Source: Ignavibacteriota bacterium (GTDB lineage Bacteria; Bacteroidota; Ignavibacteria; Tepidaquicellales; OLB5). Taken from it: a DNA stretch of 37,562 nucleotides. Below the pieces are notes generated by a model that did no database searches, was not told where the DNA came from, and worked only from the letters and a program-made list of their open reading frames with translations. Position 1 is the first letter of the stretch. Each line of letters opens with the position of its first letter. The stretch is taken from NCBI GenBank assembly GCA_003820375.1, contig RPQH01000042.1, forward strand, positions 1 to 37,562. Reading direction: 5' to 3'. This document shows positions 22,459-30,813 of this stretch, piece by piece. Position numbers and translations under genes: made by a program.

Positions 22459-23645
22459 ATATACCGGTAATGAAATACTTAGATGAGAATATCGGGAAAG
22501 CTGCCTGCTTTGCTTTAAATCTTTTCAGTAAAAATAAAATCACATCCATTGCATATAAAGCAGATGTTAAGAATATACTCCTCGTTAAATTCTGGGGTAT
22601 GGGAAGTATTATTCTTACAACCCCTGCATTAAAAAACATCAGGAAAGAATATCCCAACGCAAAAATATATTATTTAACACTTGCAGGAAATAAAGAAATT
22701 TGCAGCCTGATAGATGATATTGATGAAGTGGTAGGTATTAATCTTGATAACCCTTTTTCGTTTACAATTGATACACTACGAAAAATTTACAGGCTCCGCA
22801 AGAAAAAATTTGATCTCGTTTTCGATTTTGAATTTTTCACTTACTACTCAGCTATTATTGTTAAGCTGATAAATAAAAAATACAGTGTTGGTTTTAATAA
22901 CCTGAAGAATAACAGGAACAAATTATTTTCCGAAACCATAATTTTTGAAAACAACCTGCATACAAGAGAGAATTTTCTGAACTTAGTTTCATCATACTGC
23001 AATATTGTATCCGGTGATTTCAGCAGGATAGAATATAAAAATGAAATACACACTAAGTTTAATTTAGGCGGAGAACCTGTAATTGTAGTAAATCCCAATG
23101 CAAGCTTGCTTGCATACGAGAGACGCCTGCCTGCAAAAGATTATATAAGGATAATAGACCATCTTACAACAAATAACAAATTCAAAATAGCACTTATAGG
23201 GTTGGAGGAAGAATCCGTTTACGTTAACGGTATTTTTGAATCGTTGATAAATAAAGAAAAGGTTATAAATCTTTGCGGAAAACTTAACATTGAAAATTTA
23301 GCAGGGTTATTAAGCTCTTCGCTTTGTTTAATAACAAATGACAGCGGACCGCTTCACATGGCTTCGGCACTTAATGTACCGTCAATATCATTCTTCGGAC
23401 CTGAATCACCGGGAAAATACGGACCGCTAAGTCGTGATAAGCTTGTTTTTTACAATAATCTTGATTGCTCACCCTGTATGAGTGTAAGCAACAGCAAAAC
23501 TGTGAACTGCATTTATAATAAGCCGCTCTGTATGACGGCTTTTGATATGGACAGCGTTATTAATAGAATAGACAGTTTTGTGTCCGCATTACTAGCTGAA
23601 AAGGAAATAGTTATAGAAGAAAATAACAGCAATAAAATTGGTTAA
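22455..23645 (+). CDS. Glycosyltransferase family 9 (heptosyltransferase-like)
   Basis: 396 residues. The N-terminal half has the GT9 start motif LLVKFWGMGSIILTTPALKNIRKEYPNAKIYYLT and IDEVVGINLDNP. The C-terminal half has NPNASLLAYERRLPAKDYIRII (phosphate/sugar region), LCGKLNIENLAGLLSSS and LITNDSGPLHMASALNVPSISFFGPESPGKYGP, the ADP-heptose-binding motif. GT9 enzymes add heptoses to the inner core of LPS or related sugars in other envelope glycans. Here it works inside a set of radical SAM and methyltransferase genes, so a modified sugar is possible. ATGA overlap with the previous gene. The stop overlaps the TTG start of the flippase gene. Confidence 0.88.
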   Translation: MNIPVMKYLDENIGKAACFALNLFSKNKITSIAYKADVKNILLVKFWGMGSIILTTPALKNIRKEYPNAKIYYLTLAGNKEICSLIDDIDEVVGINLDNPFSFTIDTLRKIYRLRKKKFDLVFDFEFFTYYSAIIVKLINKKYSVGFNNLKNNRNKLFSETIIFENNLHTRENFLNLVSSYCNIVSGDFSRIEYKNEIHTKFNLGGEPVIVVNPNASLLAYERRLPAKDYIRIIDHLTTNNKFKIALIGLEEESVYVNGIFESLINKEKVINLCGKLNIENLAGLLSSSLCLITNDSGPLHMASALNVPSISFFGPESPGKYGPLSRDKLVFYNNLDCSPCMSVSNSKTVNCIYNKPLCMTAFDMDSVINRIDSFVSALLAEKEIVIEENNSNKIG

Positions 23646-24921
23646 AGAAATCTCACAAAAAATATATAAAGATACTTTCTTAGTTGTTATATCTAATGTA
23701 ATAAACTATGCAAGCACATTTGTTCTAGCTGTATTTATCAGCAGGATGCTTGGCGTTGATGTGCTGGGGCAGTTTACTTATATATTTGCTTTTACTGCAA
23801 TTCTATCTGTAATAACTGATTTCGGCTTTTCAACTTTGCTTGTGAGAAAAGTTAATGAAGACAGAAGCAACGCAAACAATTATATTAAGAAAATAAACCT
23901 GTTCAAGTTTATTGTTGGGGTTGTATCAGTATTAATATTATTGATAATTATTTATTTCACTTCAAACTCAAACTTCAATTTAACATTTTCGGCAGGTATT
24001 GCGGCAGTTATACCTAAGGCAATTCAATTAACATATGAATCATCGATAAGAGCATTATTGAACCAGTTAGTCCCTGCAATGATAAAAAGCATAAACTCAT
24101 TGATACAGCTTGTTATTGCTTATTATCTTATATTCAGCAAGTTTCACCTGTTTGAAATATTGCTTATGATATTATTAATGGAAATTTTAACTGCAATTGT
24201 ATTCAGATATGTAAACCATGCCTTATGGAAAAAGCAAATTGGAAATATATCACATGCCGGGAAAATAAGCTTAAACGGTATGAGGTCATTATTAAAAGAA
24301 TCTTCCGCGTTTTTCGGAAATAGCTTTCTTGCCCTTTCTATACCAAGAATAACAATAATAATTTTGGGATATATTTCATCTGCATTTGCAGTTGGTGTTT
24401 TCTCGGCGGGTTTTAGATTTGCCAATGGGATCGGATTAATTTCAGGAGCATTATTCAATTCGTATTACCCGGTTATGTCACATTCAGAAACGACGAATGA
24501 AACAAAATATGAGCTGTCTAAAAAATTTATTTTGTATGCATTTGGAGCAGGTTTTATAGCAGCAATAGCACTATTCTTTTTATCGAATTTCTTGATTGAC
24601 TTTACATTTAAAATAGAAGAGGCAAAGCCGGTATTGAAGATACTTGCATTTTCAGTAATACCAATACTTGTCTATACAATATTAATATCATATTTATTTT
24701 CTGTTCACAAAGAAAGATTTATGCTGGTCCTATATTCCATTATATGGGCAGTAAACATCATTTTGAGCACTATTTTGATATCAGCACATAATTACATAGG
24801 AGCTGCAATTGCAACAATAATAGTAGAATATACGTTAATGATTACACTACTTGTAAAATTTTATTCACTTAATTACAAAAAAATTACAAATAACTTAACA
24901 GTAACAACTAAAGCAACATGA
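23638..24921 (+). CDS. MOP-family polysaccharide/lipid flippase (Wzx-like)
   Basis: 427 residues with about 12 membrane helices. The start region, QKIYKDTFLVVISNVINYASTFVLAVFISRMLGVDVLGQFTYIFAF, is a good match to the Wzx/MurJ-like oligosaccharide flippase superfamily, as is RFANGIGLISGALFNSYYPVMS in the middle. It would move a lipid-linked product to the outer face of the membrane. The start is TTG at 23638, because no other start codon lies before the first helix; this overlaps the previous gene by 8 bases. The next gene overlaps by ATGA. Its presence shows that the cluster makes a lipid-linked product for export (inference). Confidence 0.88.
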   Translation: MVKEISQKIYKDTFLVVISNVINYASTFVLAVFISRMLGVDVLGQFTYIFAFTAILSVITDFGFSTLLVRKVNEDRSNANNYIKKINLFKFIVGVVSVLILLIIIYFTSNSNFNLTFSAGIAAVIPKAIQLTYESSIRALLNQLVPAMIKSINSLIQLVIAYYLIFSKFHLFEILLMILLMEILTAIVFRYVNHALWKKQIGNISHAGKISLNGMRSLLKESSAFFGNSFLALSIPRITIIILGYISSAFAVGVFSAGFRFANGIGLISGALFNSYYPVMSHSETTNETKYELSKKFILYAFGAGFIAAIALFFLSNFLIDFTFKIEEAKPVLKILAFSVIPILVYTILISYLFSVHKERFMLVLYSIIWAVNIILSTILISAHNYIGAAIATIIVEYTLMITLLVKFYSLNYKKITNNLTVTTKAT

Positions 24922-26417
24922 TCATATTATTAAATCCGCAAAGTGCTAAACATGGCTATAGAGTGCCTAATTCCATTCTTACACTTGGTGCATTCCTTGA
25001 GGGAAAATATGATTATGAAATACTCGACGAAAACATAAATGTCAATATCATTGAGACTTTATCAAGAGTTATCAGGAAAAAAGATATTAAGTATCTTGGT
25101 ATAACTGTAATGCCTGCTCTTCAGCTTCACAGATCTGCAGCAATTTCAAAGAAGATAAAAAATTTATTCCCATCTGTTACTATTATATGGGGCGGCTATT
25201 TCCCGACACTGCATCCAAATACGGTTTTGAAATCGCATTATGTTGATTATGTGATAAAAGGCCATGCTGAATTTTCTTTTGTTGAACTCATAGATAACCT
25301 TGAAGGAAAGCCAAATTCAAAAAGCTTTAATGAAATAAAAGGTTTATCATATAAAAAAAATGAAGATATTGTTCACAATCCGAAAAGTGAGATTGTAAAT
25401 CCTGATGTCATTCCGCTTTTACCGTATCATAAGCTCCCGATGGAAAAGTACCTGAGAATAAGCAAAACATATCTTGGACCGAGAACAGTTGGATATCATT
25501 CAAGTGTAGGATGTCCATTCCTGTGCGGTTTCTGTGCTGTAGCAGGTGTGTATAAAGGCAGGTGGATTGGTAGAAGTGCCGAACTTGTTGCTAATGATAT
25601 CAGGTTTCTGAAACAAAATTATAATATCGGGGCAGTTGAGTTTCATGATAATAATTTTTTTGTTTCAGAAAAAAGAACCTATGATATTTCAGAAAAAATA
25701 ATGGACCTCAATCTTGGCTGGTGGGGCGAGGCAAGACCTGATACAACTATGAAATTTTCCGATGATACATGGAGGATGATGAGGGATTCGGGATGTAAGA
25801 TGATATTTTTCGGTGCAGAATCTTCAAACGATGAAATATTAAAGCTAATGGATAAAGGCGGAACACAAACATCAGAAACAGTCTTATTGCTGGCTGAACG
25901 CAGCCGGAAATTCGGCATAGTTCCGGAGTTTTCGTTCGTTCTTGGCAGTCCGACAAACAATGTTGATACCGATATTGAAAATGATATTAAATACATCAAG
26001 AAAGTTAAGAAAATAAATCCTGATGCGGAAATAATAATTTATACATATAGTCCTGTAAATTTTGAAGATTCCGAAATGTCTCTTGCTTCAAAGATGAGAG
26101 GATTTGATTATCCTAAAACGCTTGAAGAATGGATATCACCTGAGTGGGCAAATTTTGACATGAGGAAAAATCCTCTGACACCATGGCTGAAACCGGAGCA
26201 TTTTAAAAGGATAAGAAATTTCGAAAAAACACTAAATGCTTTTTACCCTACTAACAGCGACCTGAAAATTAAGGGATGGAAACGGCAACTGCTGAGAGCT
26301 CTCGGCGGATGGAGATACTTAAGCTCTATATATGCTGCACCCTATGAGTTAAGGGCTGTTATGAAATTGCTGCGTTACCGTCAGCCTGAAGTAGAAGGAT
26401 TTGCTTTCGAAAAATGA
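24918..26417 (+). CDS. B12-binding-type radical SAM protein (third, distinct)
   Basis: 499 residues. B12-binding-type N-terminus: NPQSAKHGYRVPNSILTLGAFL (6-27), KYLGITVMPALQLHRSAAIS, TIIWGGYFPTLHPNTVL (88-104), YVIKGHAEFSFVEL. The radical SAM core has SVGCPFLCGFC (Cys199, Cys203, Cys206), GAVEFHDNNFFVS, WWGEARPDTTM, IFFGAESSNDEILKLMDKGG. It is more distant from the other two and carries a different N-terminus and a longer C-terminus (to residue 499) rich in Arg and Trp. The GGYFPTLHP element is common in BchE-like proteins. ATGA overlap with the flippase gene; two bases separate it from the next. Confidence 0.9.
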   Translation: MIILLNPQSAKHGYRVPNSILTLGAFLEGKYDYEILDENINVNIIETLSRVIRKKDIKYLGITVMPALQLHRSAAISKKIKNLFPSVTIIWGGYFPTLHPNTVLKSHYVDYVIKGHAEFSFVELIDNLEGKPNSKSFNEIKGLSYKKNEDIVHNPKSEIVNPDVIPLLPYHKLPMEKYLRISKTYLGPRTVGYHSSVGCPFLCGFCAVAGVYKGRWIGRSAELVANDIRFLKQNYNIGAVEFHDNNFFVSEKRTYDISEKIMDLNLGWWGEARPDTTMKFSDDTWRMMRDSGCKMIFFGAESSNDEILKLMDKGGTQTSETVLLLAERSRKFGIVPEFSFVLGSPTNNVDTDIENDIKYIKKVKKINPDAEIIIYTYSPVNFEDSEMSLASKMRGFDYPKTLEEWISPEWANFDMRKNPLTPWLKPEHFKRIRNFEKTLNAFYPTNSDLKIKGWKRQLLRALGGWRYLSSIYAAPYELRAVMKLLRYRQPEVEGFAFEK

Positions 26418-26418
26418 T

Positions 26419-27456
26419 ATGAATATAAAAGCTTTCTTAAATACTTTTTCCAATACAGTAAGAACTCTTCCCATAGTTATCATATATGTTACTGAGGGAT
26501 GCAACTTAAAATGCCTCACATGTTCATACAGGGATGCAATGCCGGGTGAATTAACTCTTAATGAAATTAAGAAACTTGCCGGTGAGCTTGCGGGCTTCGG
26601 ACTGAAACATATTGTTTATTCAGGAGGTGAACCCCTGCTCAGACGTGATTTCAAAGAAATCTGCGGGGTATTTAAATCGTATGGCGTAAAACAAACCTTA
26701 CTGACTAATGGGTTATTGCTGGAGAAAAAATATGAAACATTGAGTGAATATTTTCATGAAATTGTTATTTCTCTTGACGGAGCAAAAGCTGAAACACATA
26801 ACAGGATAAGAGGACTTAATTCATTCGACTTGATCTTGAAGGGAATGGAAAAAGTTGTAAAGCAAAAAGATAAAAGCCAGGTAATTTCTATCAGGTCGGT
26901 ACTGCAAAAGCAGAATTTCCGTGAGCTTCCGGATTTTATTGAAATGGCTAAATCAGTAAACGTGAACAGGATTTCCTTTCTTGCAGCTGATGTTACTTCA
27001 GATGCATTCGGCAGAGAACATGGAGTTGGTACCGCAGTTCAAGATTCAAACATTGTACCGGATAAAAATGAAACAGCTGAGTTCAGGCAAATAATAAAGG
27101 AACTTACCGGAGATTATAAAGAAGAATTTGAAAACAGATTTATATCCGAATCTCCTCAGAAATTGATGAAGATAGTTGAATATTATGAAGCTTTGAACGG
27201 GTCAAATAAATTCCCGGTAAATTATTGCAACGCTCCAATGATGTCAGCTGTTATAACATCTACAGGTAATGTACATCCCTGTTATTTCCTGCCTTCTATT
27301 GGAAATATAAGGAGGAATCCTATTACTGAATTGATTAACTTTCCATCAATTAAAGAAACCAGGAAGAAAGTTAAGAGCTTTGAAATGGAAAGATGTAAGA
27401 CTTGTGTATGCACATTAAATGTAAATGCAAGAGCCGCTTTAGCAGGCAGGTTTTAA
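26419..27456 (+). CDS. Radical SAM protein with C-terminal Cys-rich (SPASM-like) domain
   Basis: 345 residues from ATG 26419; an upstream TTG at 26401 lies inside the previous gene and is unlikely. The radical SAM site is EGCNLKCLTC (Cys28, Cys32, Cys35) and the GGEPLLR motif follows. The C-terminus carries additional cysteines (NYCNAPM, HPCYFLPSIGNI, RCKTCVC), the pattern of a SPASM-type auxiliary Fe-S site, while TSTGNVHPCYFLP...GNI is the usual sequence before it. Members modify peptides, sugars or lipids. Immediately behind a B12/radical SAM gene and followed by another SPASM-like gene, so all three may act in series. Confidence 0.88.
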   Translation: MNIKAFLNTFSNTVRTLPIVIIYVTEGCNLKCLTCSYRDAMPGELTLNEIKKLAGELAGFGLKHIVYSGGEPLLRRDFKEICGVFKSYGVKQTLLTNGLLLEKKYETLSEYFHEIVISLDGAKAETHNRIRGLNSFDLILKGMEKVVKQKDKSQVISIRSVLQKQNFRELPDFIEMAKSVNVNRISFLAADVTSDAFGREHGVGTAVQDSNIVPDKNETAEFRQIIKELTGDYKEEFENRFISESPQKLMKIVEYYEALNGSNKFPVNYCNAPMMSAVITSTGNVHPCYFLPSIGNIRRNPITELINFPSIKETRKKVKSFEMERCKTCVCTLNVNARAALAGRF

Positions 27457-27468
27457 ATTAAAGATGAA

Positions 27469-28554
27469 ATGATGATTAAATCTGCATTTAAAAAAATAAA
27501 TGTTAAATTTTATCCCCGGAAATTATTTTATGGTCCCGAGTGGATAGTGCTTGGTGTAAATAATTTATGCAATCTGCACTGCAAAATGTGCGATGTTGGA
27601 ACAGGTTATGAATCAAGCAATTTTTATCATCATTTAATGGGCAGCCACCCGGTTAATATGCCTCTTGAATTGATAAGAAAAATTATAAATGAAACCGCAC
27701 TTTATTTCCCAAAAGCAAAATTGGGGTATGCATTTACGGAACCTTCAATATATCCCCATCTTATTGAATCACTTGAATATGCAAAAAAGAAAGGACTTTT
27801 TACTGCTTTAACAACTAACGGACTTAACCTATCTAAACTGGCAGGCAAACTTGTCAATGCCGGACTGAATGAGCTTAATGTATCCTTGGACGGTATTCCG
27901 GAAATTCATAATAAAATAAGAGGGCATGTACGCTCATTTGAAAGTGCATTTGAAGGTTTAAAGCAAATTTCTGCACAAGCGAAAGGAAATTTGAAAATTG
28001 CAGTTTATTGCACAATAACTGAATGGAATTATGATTCACTGGCAGAATTTGTGATGCTCTTTAAAGATATACCGCTTAAGGAAATTGGCTTTATGCACAC
28101 TAATTATACTACCGGCGAAATAATGAAAAAGCATAATGAGAAATTTGGCAATTCTTACCCGGCTTCAGAATCAAGCATGGATGGAATAAACATCAGCAAT
28201 ATGGATATTAATGTATTACAAAGGGAAATTGAGAAAATAAAGCAGCTGCGTCCAGGATTCAAAATAACTTTTGCACCTGAAATTTACACTGTTGATGAAC
28301 TAAATTCTTTTTATTTTGAACCCGGAAAGTCAATTGGAAAAATATGCAATGATTCTTTCAGGAATATTATGGTAAAATCCGATGGTACAGTAATACCGTC
28401 TCATGGAAGATGTTACAAGGTTACAGCGGGAAACATTTACAATAACAATATAAAAGAGATCTGGAATTCAGCAGCTATATCAACGTTTAGAAAAACTTTG
28501 ATAAAAGAAGGCGGGCTTCTGCCTGCCTGTTCAAGATGCTGCAGCGCATTTTAA
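27469..28554 (+). CDS. Radical SAM protein with C-terminal Cys-rich (SPASM-like) domain, second
   Basis: 361 residues (two ATG codons in a row; first taken). The radical SAM site is NNLCNLHCKMC (Cys34, Cys38, Cys41) followed by DVGTGYESSN. The usual GGEP is replaced by GYAFTEPSIYP. The C-terminus has GKICNDSFRNIMVKSDGTVIPSHGRCYKVTAGNIYNN and a final LPACSRCCSAF, so cysteines for an auxiliary cluster are present. The wording DGTVIPSHGRC is close to the twitch/SPASM proteins that bind the last cluster. 12 bases behind the previous gene, so it belongs to the same operon. Confidence 0.87.
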   Translation: MMIKSAFKKINVKFYPRKLFYGPEWIVLGVNNLCNLHCKMCDVGTGYESSNFYHHLMGSHPVNMPLELIRKIINETALYFPKAKLGYAFTEPSIYPHLIESLEYAKKKGLFTALTTNGLNLSKLAGKLVNAGLNELNVSLDGIPEIHNKIRGHVRSFESAFEGLKQISAQAKGNLKIAVYCTITEWNYDSLAEFVMLFKDIPLKEIGFMHTNYTTGEIMKKHNEKFGNSYPASESSMDGINISNMDINVLQREIEKIKQLRPGFKITFAPEIYTVDELNSFYFEPGKSIGKICNDSFRNIMVKSDGTVIPSHGRCYKVTAGNIYNNNIKEIWNSAAISTFRKTLIKEGGLLPACSRCCSAF

Positions 28555-28558
28555 TTAA

Positions 28559-29227
28559 TTGAAAAAATTTCTTAGAAAAATATGTTATCTTCTCATTTTT
28601 CACCTCTTTATTAAAAGAAAGCTAAGCAAAACAATAACAGAGAAAGTTAAAGGTTTTACATTCAAAGTATATCCAACGGTTTTTAATCCTACAGATTTTA
28701 TCAGCAGTGAAATATTTGCAGATTTTATAATAAGGTCAGGAAATCTTAAAGGCAGGAAAATACTTGATATGGGCTGCGGCTCGGGAATTGTAAGTGTGTT
28801 TTGTGCATCGTCCGGTGCAAAATGTTTGGCTGCTGATATTAATCCTGAAGCTGTAAAAGCTGCCGGGGAAAATGCAGCATTAAATGGGTTCGAAAAAGAT
28901 GTTATCGTAATTGAAAGCAATCTTTTTGAAAATATTAAAGACAGATTTGATATAATATTTTTTAACCCGCCATACTATCCTAAAGAGCCGGTTGGTAATT
29001 TTGAAAGAGCTTTTTTTGCAGGTGAAGATTACAGAGTATTAAAAGAGTTTGCTGCATGTTCCAAAAGTCATCTTAATAACGGGGGAATTGTATATATGAT
29101 TATTTCTTCCGATATGGATTTAAACGTTGTAAAAAGTATATTTTCAGCTAATGGACTCGTTTTTGAGGTAATTGAGGAGCATAAAAAGCTTTTCGAAACA
29201 TTTTATATCACAAAAACGTTAGTATGA
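28559..29227 (+). CDS. Class I methyltransferase with NPPY motif
   Basis: 222 residues. Motif I is ILDMGCGSGIVSVFCASSG (about 68-86), then AADINPEAVKAAGENAALNG, and NPPYYP (Asn136 to Pro141), the active-site motif of methyltransferases that act on amide or amino nitrogen (HemK/PrmC, RsmC and relatives). The N-terminus has a short hydrophobic-basic stretch (FLRKICYLLIFHLFIKRKL). Its real target is not visible; in this position a small-molecule or glycan amine is as likely as a protein or RNA. The start is TTG 28559, as no ATG lies in the frame before the catalytic domain and the frame is closed by a stop directly upstream. Last gene of the cluster; a terminator follows at 29241. Confidence 0.8.
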   Translation: MKKFLRKICYLLIFHLFIKRKLSKTITEKVKGFTFKVYPTVFNPTDFISSEIFADFIIRSGNLKGRKILDMGCGSGIVSVFCASSGAKCLAADINPEAVKAAGENAALNGFEKDVIVIESNLFENIKDRFDIIFFNPPYYPKEPVGNFERAFFAGEDYRVLKEFAACSKSHLNNGGIVYMIISSDMDLNVVKSIFSANGLVFEVIEEHKKLFETFYITKTLV

Positions 29228-29240
29228 AATACATGTTAGT

Positions 29241-29272
29241 GGCTGTAAAAAAAGAGTTTACAGTCTTTTAAA
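29241..29272 (+). terminator. Terminator at the end of the radical SAM/glycan cluster
   Basis: GGCTGTAAA (29241-29249) pairs with TTTACAGTC (29257-29265) with one G-T wobble and a 7-base loop, followed by TTTTAAAAAAAATTA. It is 13 bases past the methyltransferase stop. Confidence 0.6.
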
Positions 29273-29310
29273 AAAAATTATAGTTTAAATAGAAAGCAAT
29301 TAACGTAAAC

Positions 29311-30570
29311 ATGGGATTTTTCTTAACCGTGATATTAGTAGTTTTGTTATTACAGGCATTCGTTTATTACAGGTTTATCAGATTTCTAAAAACGACGAAA
29401 TATTATAAACCTTCATTCAAATATATAGTATTGATTCCATTTGTAGTATTCAACGTATCGTTTTTTATTATCTCATTTGTTTTTGGCAGGGATTTCAATC
29501 CCCCTGAGTGGTTCAGAATTGTTGGACTTTACCCGTTTTATGTATGGGAAGCGGCTACAATGTTCATTGGTTTAATCCTTGTTGCCGGATGGATAATAAA
29601 ATTCCCCTTCATCTTAGTTTCATGGATATTAAAGCTTATCAGGCCGGTTCGTGCTAAAATGGAGGTAATCAAACAAAAGCCGGTTGTACAAAGAATTAAT
29701 ACTTCAAGAAGAAAATTCTTACGCACAGCAACCTTTGCAGTTTCTGCTTATGCTTTCAGCGGCGCAACATACGGCATGATAAGGCATAATTCTTACAGCA
29801 TTGAGACACAGGAAATAAAGATTAATAATCTTCCGCAGGAGTTAAAAGGGCTTACAATTACGCTGATAAGTGATATACATGCCGGGCAATATATGACCGA
29901 AGATGATATGCGTGAATATGCAGATGCCTTGAATGAATTAAATTCCGATATAATCTGCATACCGGGTGATTTTGTAAACTACCAGCCGCAGGATATAAAT
30001 AATTTCACAAAAGCATTCCGCGATGTAAAAGCAAAACATGGTGTATATGGAACTCTCGGCAATCATGATTATTTTGTTGACCCGGAATATGTTGCTAAAG
30101 CCATTCAGAACGACAGCCCCGTAAAGCTTTTAAGAAATGAGTTCAACAAAATAAATATCAACGGTAAAGAACTTATAATTCTTGGTGTTGAAGATACAAG
30201 AGATGCCGGTGTGCAAATGAATAAGAGGGTTATGGGTTATATTGATAACACACTCAACTCCGCAAAAGCAGGTTCACAGGATTTTTCTTCAATACCGAAA
30301 ATCCTCTTATGCCACAAACCATATGCATTTGACGATATTGCACAAAGAGAGATTGACCTTACAGTTGCAGGTCATACTCACGGCGGGCAGGTTGTACCTG
30401 TGAAGATAGGTAATTTTAATATGTCTTTTGCCGCATTGGTCAGCAAATATATTGACGGCTTATATACAACCGGAAATAAACATCTGTATGTATCACGCGG
30501 TATCGGCTCGGTTGGGCTTCCAATCCGTTTAAATTGTCCTCCGGAAATTACAAAGATAACACTGGTTTAG
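29311..30570 (+). CDS. Membrane-bound metallophosphoesterase
   Basis: 419 residues. Three to four membrane helices (about 4-24, 37-58, 80-107) precede a phosphoesterase domain with all calcineurin-type motifs: SDIHAGQ (187-193), PGDFVNY (218-224), GNHDYF (250-255), LLCHKPYAF, and AGHTHGGQVVP. The Asp, His and Asn residues bind two metals. Similar proteins (YkuE-like, LpxG-type) cut UDP-sugar-lipid or nucleotide-lipid bonds at the membrane. Oddly, a twin-arginine-like motif SRRKFLRTATFAVSAYAFSG (132-151) lies between the helices and the enzyme domain, which would place the domain outside. It stands behind the terminator of the previous cluster and is probably a separate unit. Confidence 0.88.
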   Translation: MGFFLTVILVVLLLQAFVYYRFIRFLKTTKYYKPSFKYIVLIPFVVFNVSFFIISFVFGRDFNPPEWFRIVGLYPFYVWEAATMFIGLILVAGWIIKFPFILVSWILKLIRPVRAKMEVIKQKPVVQRINTSRRKFLRTATFAVSAYAFSGATYGMIRHNSYSIETQEIKINNLPQELKGLTITLISDIHAGQYMTEDDMREYADALNELNSDIICIPGDFVNYQPQDINNFTKAFRDVKAKHGVYGTLGNHDYFVDPEYVAKAIQNDSPVKLLRNEFNKININGKELIILGVEDTRDAGVQMNKRVMGYIDNTLNSAKAGSQDFSSIPKILLCHKPYAFDDIAQREIDLTVAGHTHGGQVVPVKIGNFNMSFAALVSKYIDGLYTTGNKHLYVSRGIGSVGLPIRLNCPPEITKITLV

Positions 30571-30612
30571 AGTTCTTTAAGTTTATTAAGTTCTTTAAGT
30601 TTGTTAAGTTCT
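30571..30612. repeat. 18 bp tandem repeat (about 2.3 copies)
   Basis: AGTTCTTTAAGTTTATTA at 30571-30588 is repeated at 30589-30606 with one change and continues to 30612. It starts at the first base after the phosphoesterase stop. The same word in reverse complement lies at 2709-2734. The remaining 30613-30813 is AT-rich with a degenerate REP-like word (CATCCTTCCGGGACGATTAT) near 30669 and no ORF. Confidence 0.75.
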
Positions 30613-30813
30613 GGAATTAAAAGTTTGAGAGTTCAAAGCAGAGTCAGGTGTTAGTTTTTTCCATAGACATCCTTCCGGGACGATTATCGGATTACCTCTG
30701 TATATTGAAAATAAAGCGAATAATTTTCCAATAAACTATTAACGATTTATATACTGCCGGCGTTATTCAATCATTACTTTCCGGAATGCTCTCAGCCAAA
30801 AAATTGTTGGTAA

